A stretch of DNA of 64,000 nucleotides, taken from NCBI GenBank assembly GCA_030272155.1, contig CP126192.1, forward strand, positions 4,932,501 through 4,996,500, in the 5' to 3' direction. Position 1 is the first letter of the stretch; every line of letters starts with the position of its first letter. Of the stretch, positions 55,060 to 64,000 are shown in pieces. The notes below the pieces were generated by a model. That model was not told the DNA's origin. It was given only the letters and a program-made list of their open reading frames with translations, and made no database searches. This DNA comes from Tetradesmus obliquus (taxonomy: Eukaryota; Chlorophyta; Chlorophyceae; Sphaeropleales; Scenedesmaceae). Position numbers and translations under genes: made by a program.

Positions 55060-57548
55060 GGTACGCGGGCACGAGTGTGCACGCACGTGTATGACTGAGT
55101 TCAGTCGCTTTTAAGCTTACAGCGGCGACACAGCATGCTGCGCACACCCAGCCATACTGCTTTGGAGTAGCAGATGCTGGCAGTGCACAGCGGCAGCGCT
55201 GCGCTTGTACGTTTACAACGCAGTGCACCTTGCGCAGGGGTGCTGCTCAGTGCATGTGGCTGTCACATTGACTGGCTGTCATGCAAACAGCTGCTCAACA
55301 TAAACACCACAGTAACGTTCTCAAACATTCATGGGGTTTTGGGTCACACTGCAGTTGCAAGTGGTTGCCTGTTTCACACCGTGTGATGGTGTTGCAGTTT
55401 CCTGCACACAACCTCCCCAGCAATACTTCAAGAAAGAAACGAATTTGATGCACAGTAGAGAATGCCTTACATGTGTCACTAAAAAAGGTTAGCCAACTGA
55501 GATCCTGCCGCCCTTTCTGCGCTGCAGCGATCTGATGATTGAAGTCTCCTGGCGAACAGACAAGACTCCCTTGCAGCCAGATGTCTACAAAGAGGTCATG
55601 GGTACATGAGTGCGTTCGTTTCGCTGGCATGTGCACCAGGCATGCACCTCTGGCACTGGATATGCGCACAGCCAGCTGTTAGTGGGCTGGCACCGCGTGT
55701 TGCAAGATCTGCAAGCACACTGTTTTCTGCTGCTCTACCTGGAGACCCTGCACATTGCCCGTGCAGACAGTTGTCGTTGTAATCTTAGCTGACGCAGTGT
55801 AGGACACCAAGCAGCTGCAGTGGAGCTTAAGGACGCGAGTTCAAGAAATAAATCGCATGATTTCTGTTGATTTGCACCTGCCGATTGTGCTGCGAGCTCT
55901 CACTGTGGGACCTGCAGGCATACAGCTGCATGCATGGGACAACTTAGATGTTTGCCGAGTCGCGCTTCTGCAGAAGCTGGTGATTGTTCTCAGATCTTTG
56001 TGAACAACGAGGTGATTTCAAGCAACAGCCTCATGGTATGTCTTAGGGTATTGCTTTTTGCATGATCAGGTAGTTCAAGCAGCTAACTTTTGCTATACCA
56101 GAGCATTGACTGGACCGATTGGCTCTTTCGTCATATCGAGGCTGGCTTTGTCATTCTGCCCTTTTGTCATCACGTGATGCACTGCTTTGACCAGTGATGT
56201 ACTGCTTTGACCAGTGAAGTATTGTTTCAGCAGCCAGTGTGCCGCCAGTCACCGTGTGGCACTTGCGCTGCCCAATGGCTGTACATAATGCATTTGTGAT
56301 GTTTTTGGTGACTCACTGATTCATGATTCGTGGTGTGGGTTGGCAGTGCCCTTGTGGAAGGATCCACCCAACACGGGAGTGCACTGACGCTGTGGTCCAG
56401 CTCAGGGCCATCAGCGATTGAGAGACATGCCAAGCAAGTGCTTTTGTGTTCAAGGTTTTGGCCGTGTCTGGCCCTGGCTTGTGGGTCTGCACTCACTGGT
56501 TAGGAATCACCCAAGGTGGTTTGGGAGTGGCTCCCTCCTCTGGGTTCATCTCTTGCTAGAAAAACGTGTACTTGATTGATTGATTGGATTTTGAAAAGCA
56601 GTGAGCTGCTGTTTGGCTGCCTGTGCCGTTCTGACACCGGCTCTGTCAGTCTTTCAACACCTGGCAAAAGGACTCTCCTTGTTACACCCCGGCACTGCAC
56701 GACACACTTCACACGTAAGACACCTCTGACACAAGTATGGCTGCTTCGTCACATTGGTAGAGGCGGCCTTACGTGACATCAAAGCAGTCAACTCCGGTGA
56801 CAACATCCTCAGCTGTATATTTCTGGCACTCTAGCTCGCAACTTTGACACTGCAACTCCCTTCAAGCAACATCAAGCAACTTTCAGCAACTGCACAGGTG
56901 CATGCCAACATGTGACAACAGCACTGCCAGCCAGGGCAACAGCAGCAGTACCAGGGCTCCCCACGGCCCTCACTGCAAGTCCCTGCTGTCAAAGCTTCGC
57001 AGCCGGCCAACGCCGTCAGCAGCTCCATGGGCTGCAAACGCAGTGGCACCTGATGTTGGACACACTAAACATGAATGCTACACGAACTGATGCCAGACGT
57101 ACCGCAATGAACATGCCAGTAGCGGGGGTTTTCACCCCATGCAAACGATCATGGGAATTGCCACGGATCATGGTGCCATGGAGCACGAACGCCAAGACAA
57201 GCTGCAACCATATCAGGCCTCATTTGATGCGCATACATTGGGAAGCGTGCAGAATCTCGGCCAGAAGGCGATCTGCAAGCAAACTACATGCAGGCCTGTA
57301 AACACAGGGGACGTGAAGGCATACCTGAGTTCTCAACTGGTGCTGCACCTGCATGTTTCACAGAAAAGGCCAGCTGCTACAGTCTGCGCACACGGCTGCA
57401 GCATCTGCTGGCCAGCTACAGCCTCCACCACCTTCAAAGCACGCTGAAAGATAAACCGATCAACCATCGTCAACCAACCACCTATCCAACACAACGTGAT
57501 GCCTGTGGCCTGGCTGGACACTTCAAGCGTGGCACTGTCAACCCCAGA
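55060..57548. other. Convergent intergenic region, nothing recognised
   Basis: This is 2.5 kb between the 3' ends of the EGF-repeat gene (+) and the modular SAM-domain gene (-). Composition is less CTG-rich. Only short open frames occur, none with a recognisable domain, and I see no tRNA or mobile element. Confidence 0.5.
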
Positions 57549-57766
57549 TCAGTCGTCGTCGCCACCGTTGGCGGCTGGCGGCTGCGTCAGCTGCCGCGCG
57601 TGCCGCCGCATCAGTGCCATGGGCCCCTTGGGCACTCCCATGTCCCTGAAGTCTGCAGCATCCAGCGCTGCAAGCATCTCCAGGCTGTCAACCTGCTCAG
57701 CAGCAAACACGCTGGCAAAATGTCCCAGCGCCAGGCGCTGCAGCAGCTGACTTACAGGACTTCCAG

Positions 57767-57798
<32 letters not shown>

Positions 57799-57926
57799 CC
57801 ACTGCTAGACACCACAGGAGGCACGCCTGCGCATGTGGCAGTAGCTGTGGTGGCGGCTGGTGCTGGTGACGTGCGGGCTCCTGCTGGCGTGACTGGCACT
57901 GTGCTGCTGCTGCTGTTGCCAGCTGT

Positions 57927-57978
<52 letters not shown>

Positions 57979-60900
57979 ACTGCACTGGGTTCCTGTGCAG
58001 CTGCAGGCTGAGCTGTTGCCAGGTCAGTGTGAGTGGCCAGTGCCAGGGCAGGTGCCCTGGGGCTGCCTCCTCCAGTGACATCACTCAGTGACGCCTCGGT
58101 GGCAGCTGCTGCTGCTGCAGCAAAGAGGGTTGGTGCTGAGGAGGCAGGTGCGGGAGGCAGCTGCCAGCCGCCAAGTGGCTGTGGTGGTGGGGATGACAGG
58201 GATGTTGCAGGACGTGCTGGCCCTGCATTGACTGGCGCAGGGCCATGGCTGACTGTAGTGGCGCTGATGGGGTCAATACCTGCAGCAGCTGCAGCCACAT
58301 CGTGTGGGGTGGTGGTAGCAACACGGGGTGTCACCAAGCTGGTGCACTGCTGCTGCCGATGCTGGTATGTGTGCGCTGTTGCTGCAGCCATTGCGTGTGC
58401 GGCTGCTGCCACTGACGGGTCTAGCTGGCCGGTGCTCTGCAGAACATCTGCGGCAGCGGCAGCAGCGGCTGCTGCTGGATTGAGCAAGTTGGGCAGCGCC
58501 AGCTGCTGCTGCTGCTGCTGCTTCTGAGGTGCGGCTGAGGAGGCTGCAACAGTGGCCATGGCACTCGCTACTGGCTGGAAATCCCCTGCTGCTGCTGGTG
58601 GTGGTGATGGTGGTGGGGCATCCTTCTGCTGCATGTAACATTCTTGCATGGCTGCCTCCTCAACCTGTGTATCTGTCTCATGGTGATTCTGCAATGCTGC
58701 AGCTGCTGCTGCTGGCTGCACTGCATGGGGGCTGCCCCGAGTCCCCTGGCTGCCAAAATCGTCAGGCCCAGCCGCCCCACTAACTTCAGCTGCACCAAGC
58801 GCTGCTTCATCTGCTGGAGTCATTGCCGCAGCGTCCTGCAGCTGCCTGCTGCGCTTGCCAGCTGAGCCTAAGCCCTCAGTGCCATCAATGCAGCTGCCAC
58901 CTGGTCGCTTGGCAGGCACAGCACTCTGCTGCTGCTGCCAGTGCATGTTGTCTGCCGCGCCAGTTGGAGCAGCAGCATTGGGTGCCAGCTGTAGCCCTGA
59001 GAGGCTCCTCATCTTGCTGCTGCTGCATACTGCTGCAGGTGTGGGTGGCAGCTGCAGCCTACTGTCTTGACGAGCTGGTGCACCGCACTCAAGCTGAAGG
59101 CTTGATGGGTCAGTGATTAGGTGCCTGCTGCCACCTGCTCCTGTGAGCTGTGTGCTGAGCGGCTGCTCTGCAGGATGCTGCTGCTGCTGCTGCTGTTTCA
59201 GAGGAGGCGTGCTGTGGGTGGCACCAAGAGATGCAGCAGCAGCAGCAGAAGTGCCGCTGATGGTGCCAGTGCTAGCACCAGGGCTCCTCACGACAGGGCT
59301 TGCCCTGACGCCATGGGCCGCAGCAGCAGCAGCAGCAGCAGCAGCAAAGGGCGAGCCAGCAGCACGGGCTGCAGCTGAAGGCTGGTGCAAGTGCCCACTG
59401 TGAGAGGCAGCTGACACCTCCAATGTGCTCCCCTGCTGCTGCTGCATCCTGCGTGCCCAGTACTCTCGCTGCTGCTGCTGCAGTGCCTGCTTGCCCAGCC
59501 GCCGCTTTGCCTGCCGCGACGCTTCCTGGTCTGCCTTTGCAGCAGCAATCTCTGGTGGCAGTTCAGGAGAGCACAGCAGCTGCACCCTCATGCCACCCAG
59601 GTAGCGCACACCTGAGAAAGGCAGTTAGGCAGCAGGCAGCAGGCAACACAACATGCTGATGTCAGTGGTTAAACCACAGAGGAAAGATTGCTTCACCCGG
59701 AAGTCCAGCCTACCACGCCAGGCAGTCTGCTACTGCTCCTTACAGTTTGCTGCCGCGCTCTGCTGACAGACACAACAGGGATTGACACATGCATGTGCAG
59801 CGTCACAATGGTGATGTACATGGCTAAAGGACGTCCTCCAGGACACATGTTTGGCATACAGCACTTGCAGCAGGGAATTTTAAAGGATGAAAAGGGCGCT
59901 GCCACCAGCTGACAATGCAGCAACATGACATTCTGTGCGCTCCTCTGCTGTTTGCCTTCAACCACAATCATGGTAGTACCTGCCAAGCCCTACTCTGCAG
60001 ATGCTGCTGAAGCCTGGCACAAATTCACACACAGCACCTGAAGCCAGCACTCTTCTGCTCACCTCTGAGCCACCAGCCCTGCCGTGCAGGCGCAGACCCC
60101 GTCAGTGCAAGCCCCGACAGCTGGTAAGAGCTGGTGCTGTGCTTGCCGTGCCTTGAAACGCTCACTCCGTGCTGCAGCTGCATGACACCTTGTGCTGGCG
60201 TGGCGGGCGTGGCATCTTCTGCGTAGCGCGGCAGCAGCACTAGCTGCACGCTGATGGGCCTGCTGCTGTTGGGGGCCATCTGCTGCAGCTCAGTCATGTG
60301 CACAGAGGCAAGCCTGGAGGGGATGTACATGAGCGCCTTCATGGACTGCATCTGCAGAAGGGAATACGGTAGAGGGGGCGGCAAAAGGATGTTCACACCC
60401 GGCTGAATGTAAGATGCACTGTACTTGCCACATGCATTACTGAACATTCTGGTGCTGTTGCGGCGCTAGTTGCTTAATGCGGATCTGACAGTGACACCGC
60501 ACTGTGTGCATTTGGTGGCCGGCTGTGCTGCCTGTGATTCAAGTGGTTCTGTGTGACGCGCCTTGCTTGAGCAACATGTATGCCAGATGTGGCATGCCAG
60601 CCAGCCAGCATGCTGGTTGGTGTAACCGCCACTGCAACAACAAGCTAATAGGACAAGCAAGTGGCTCAGCAATGTCATGCCTGCAGTGATTCCCGCCACA
60701 CACATGTGTGCCTTACTCACCACTTTGACGTACGGACCATTTGTTTGCACGTTGACATTGCCGGTGGTGAACCATGCGCCAGCAGACTGGCCGCCTGCAG
60801 GGGCTGCGGCTGCGGCTGCGGCTGTCGGCATCAGTATTGCTGGCCCTCCTTCGCCCTCCTGGCCTGCTGCACCCACTGCACCCCCAGCGGACTCAGCACC

Positions 60901-63900
60901 ACCAACAGCCGAAGGTAGCTCTTCAACTGACTCAGCACCACCAACAGCCGAAGGTAGCTCTTCAACTGACTCAGCACCACCAACAGCCGAAGGTAGCTCT
61001 TCAACTGACTCAGCACCACCAACAGCCGAAGGTAGCGCTTCAACTGACTCACCAAGCTCTGCTAGCAGTTGGTCAATCGCTGCGACTACATCACCAGATG
61101 GCTGTGGTTCTGCTGCCGCCGCATCAGCTGCAAATGCACCTCCAGCAGCAGCTGCCGCAGCCGCCACCCCTGCTGGTGCTGCGGCACGCTGCGCAGCTGC
61201 TCTTAATGCAGCAGATGGCCTGCCGCCACGCCTGCGGAACAGACCCGCCGCCTGTCGCTCCCTGTTCTTTGCTCGCTTTTGTGCTTGCATGCTCTCTTTG
61301 GCAGCGGCCAGCTCAGGGGGCAGCTCTGGGGAGCACAGCAGCTGGATGTGGCAGGCACCCAGCACACGCACGCCTGCAGTGGCAGTACAGCAGGCAGGCA
61401 GCACAGCAGGTGTTTGTCACGGTGAGGGGTGGTATGTGCAGATCATGCATGCGTGCACGAGCAGGAGGGCAAGCTATGGCACAGCAGCAGAGGCAGCAGG
61501 CAGCAGCAGATTGCGCCATGCAAAAGCCGGCAGCCGAGCAGTCATGCGACCCCACAAGGTGTGGACAGCAAAGTGTCAGTCAGAGCATCAGCCGGGAAGA
61601 CAGGCTACATGGTCACATGCTGAGGGCAGGCGGACTAACAGCAAGGCTTTTAAAGCACGTCCTGTGAGTTCAAGGCATGCAGTGCTCACCCCTCAGGAAG
61701 TAGCCATTCTGCACTGGCACAGAGCGGGCCAGGGGCAGGCCGTTTAGGGTGTACACCTCAATGAGGCTGCGGGCTGTGCCCTTGTTCTTTCTGATGGTGA
61801 TGCCATGCCGCAGATCGATCACCTGCACACACAGCATGATCAAGATGCAGCAAGAGGCACAACCGCAATGGCGAGTCGCAGTCAGCCATAGCAGCCCTTG
61901 AAGCTGCCAAAACCAGTTGCAATGCATACACTGCTTGCACACCTGTTGAGCAACAAGGAACAGTGCTGTGACCACTGTGCTGTACTGCAAGTCATAACAG
62001 CTGCCTGGAAGAGTTTCAATGCAGAGAGGTGCTTTTAAGATTGCAGTGTTACATGCCAAGTAGCTGCATGTTCTTAGCAAACGATCCCAGATCAGCAACA
62101 GCAGTGCTGCAAACTGTGCCAGCAAGCACACAATGCGACCGCCAGTTGCAGCATGTGTGGTGGCGCCACCAGGCTCTCTGCTGTCCAAAGCCAATTCCGC
62201 CTTCCGAGCAGGTTCCACTGTGATGCTGCAAGGCATGCATTAAAAAGGTTGTGCCAGCTGCAGCGCGCACCTGCTGTGCTGGTGTCTCTGGTGTGGCATC
62301 CTCTGCATACGGTGGCAGCAGCACCAGCTGTAGCTGTACCGCCTTTGTAGTGCCATTCTCCATCTCCTGCATTTGCTGCATGTGCGTAGAGATGAGCGAT
62401 GCCGGCACACAGACTGCCACACTCATCTTGGACAGCTGCAAGCAGCGCAAGACACAACAGGCAGCACAACCAGCATATGTTAAAAGCACAGCAGAGAGTT
62501 GCTCAGTTACGCCGCACACAACAGAGCAACGATGGCCATTACTGCAGTGCCTGAGTTGCTGGCAATCACATTTCTGCCATCCATATGGTGCGACTCCCAA
62601 ACTGCCCAGTGGAGAGTTTGTGACCCAACGGACAGCTGTAGCACAGCTACAGCATGGTCAGCTGTGCTACAGCATCTGTACAGCAGCTGCAGCTGCCAGA
62701 TAGTTCGAATGCCTGCTTTACTGGCAAAGAAACGCGACTCACCGCTTTTGCATATGGCCCCACTGTTGACACCTGCACGGCACCTCCTGCTGCAGCTGCT
62801 GCTGTTGCTAATGGTGGCAGCAGCCCAGCGACATTTGCAGGCGTCACACCACCAGCAGCAGCCGGAGAGAAGACCGAACCCAGCTGCTGGTTTGGTATGG
62901 AAGCAGCAGCCCTGTACCGTAGCTGGGATGAGACACCGGCAGCAGCAGCAGCAGCAGCAGCACTGCTGGGCCTGCCCCTGCGTGTCTGATGACGAGGCAC
63001 CACCACACCATCCTGACCCTCATCCTCCAGGCTTTCTAAACCTTCCTCCCCTGAACCCTGCTCATCCTCATCCTCTGCTGTTTCACTGCTTGCCTTGTAA
63101 CTGTCGTCCACAGAGTCCGAGTATGCTGCTGCATCACGGTGGCTGTCATCATCATCGTCATTATCGTCGTCATCACCATCATCATGTGACCCCGACGCAG
63201 AGGCAGCAGCAGCAGCAGCAGCCCTGCCATGCTGCCTCTGCCGCGGGCGAAGCACCCTACGTTCAGAACCCTTTGACAAGGGTTCAGTGGCCTCGCTTCC
63301 ACCCCCTGCATCAGCATCAGCATCTGCCAGCCCGGTAAACCGCAAGTCATCAGCGTCATCACCTTCACCCTGCTGGTGCTGTTCACTGCCCAGCTGACCT
63401 GCCCAGTGCTCTCGCTCCTGCTGCTCTTTGTCTGCCCGGGTCTTGCGCCGGCTAGCCAGCATGGATGCAGATAGGTTAGATTTGGCAGCGGCCAGCTCAG
63501 GGGGCAGCTCTGGGGAGCACAGCAGCTGGATGTGGCAGGCGCCCAGCACGCGCACGCCTGCAGTGGCAGTACAGCAGGCAGGCAGCACAGCAGGTGTCCA
63601 CACTGTGAGGGGTGGTATGTGCAGAATATGTATATGTTTTCCTGTGGTTACGCTCACTGGTGTGCAGAGTGGCTGCCGAAGACGCCTGTCTTGCACAATG
63701 CACATCACAAGGTGGCATGTACATGGCATGTGCCAAGCCTTGATAGCAACTGGCTCTCCAGCGGAATGGTACCAAGTGACAGCAGCTAGCCTAGCGCTCT
63801 GAGAGACAGAGCCATTGGTTGCAATCAAAGTGCGATGCTGTGCTGAGCGCCACCCGTCAGATCACTGAGGCAGTGCCAGGCTGGCAGTTAGCAGCAACAG

Positions 63901-64000
63901 ACCTCAACCAGCAAGGCCGGGAGTTGCATGCCGTGCAGTGCATGCCACTGACCTCGGATGAACCACTCTTCCTGGCAGGGCCGGCTGCGCTTCAACGGAA
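57549..64000 (-). CDS. Large modular protein with repeated unknown domain and C-terminal SAM domain (5' end missing)
   Basis: Seven minus-strand exons are visible (64000-63953 partial, 63557-62743, 62435-62271, 61822-61690, 61373-60721, 60351-60063, 59611-57549), coding at least 1387 residues. The gene continues past the window. A module of about 135-140 residues occurs twice in full and once as its end. It begins GPYAKA or GPYVKV, passes through VP.SLISTHM and VQLQLVLLPPYAEDATPETP, and closes with GYFLRGVRVLGACHIQLL and CSPELPPELAAAK. Linkers are acidic (DDGDDDDNDDDDD) or Ala/Gln-rich. The last about 70 residues are a SAM domain (VSQLLQRLALGHFASVFAAE...LAALDAADFRDMGV). The module's strand pattern and GYFLRG...L.GA ending faintly recall plant B3 DNA-binding domains, so a nuclear regulator is possible. 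That is inference and I do not assign a family. Confidence 0.75.
57928..57978 (-). repeat. 17-unit triplet run encoding polyalanine
   Basis: Seventeen GCT triplets on the plus strand read on the coding (minus) strand as about 17 consecutive Ala codons in the last exon of the SAM-domain protein. Confidence 0.93.
60890..61045 (-). repeat. 39-bp coding minisatellite, four units
   Basis: Four tandem 39-bp units (60890-60928, 60929-60967, 60968-61006, 61007-61045), the last with a small change, encode the 13-residue repeat ESVEELPSAVGGA in the linker exon 61373-60721. The unit length preserves the frame. Confidence 0.93.

Noticed and set aside
58033-58527. 164-codon plus-strand frame within the last exon of the SAM-domain gene
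   Set aside because: It is antisense to a single 2-kb exon with a clear SAM domain, and is Ala/Gly/Val repeats only.
61313-61555. Possible separate short gene between module exons
   Set aside because: The recognisable part (QLLCSPELPPEL) belongs to the exon 61373-60721. The rest is intron.

Overview
The window is nuclear DNA of a green alga (Chlorophyta), most likely a chlorophycean. The evidence is: nine intron-rich genes with GT-AG introns; a ferredoxin-NADP reductase with a plastid-type N-terminus; a plant-style CCR4 with an N-terminal zinc finger instead of leucine-rich repeats; an ATX-type trithorax methyltransferase; a flagellar nexin-dynein regulatory complex subunit (DRC4); and CAG/CTG triplets everywhere. 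I cannot name the species. Exon models below were built by hand by matching GT-AG sites, reading phase and family similarity. In every complete model the phases close and the coding length is a multiple of three.

Layout, left to right: 3' part of an unidentified gene (+, to 1897); intronless SLC35B1-type nucleotide-sugar transporter (+, 2281-3294); secreted or membrane-anchored WSC-papain protease (+, 5059-11214); truncated copy of the transporter (+, about 12008-12790); ammonium transporter (+, 14002-19114); CCR4 deadenylase (-, 22188-26448); mitochondrial ribosomal protein uL15m (+, 26932-29667), divergent from CCR4 across 483 bp; FNR (+, 30357-33079); DRC4/GAS8 (+, 33887-38104); trithorax/ATX histone methyltransferase (+, 38595-48045); secreted EGF-repeat protein (+, 49314-55059); and a large modular protein with repeated unknown domains and a C-terminal SAM domain (-, 57549 to beyond 64000).

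The genes do not form a pathway. Ammonium uptake and photosynthetic NADPH supply (AMT, FNR) are housekeeping, CCR4 and ATX regulate mRNA and chromatin, DRC4 belongs to motile cilia, and the two cysteine-rich proteins look extracellular. The unusual content is structural: domain combinations (WSC plus papain; repeated module plus SAM), an EGF array built from exons of identical 141-nt length, CTG runs just upstream of splice acceptors, short duplications of exon-intron junctions left in introns of CCR4 and ATX, a perfect 40-bp palindrome, and a dispersed family of transporter 3' ends.
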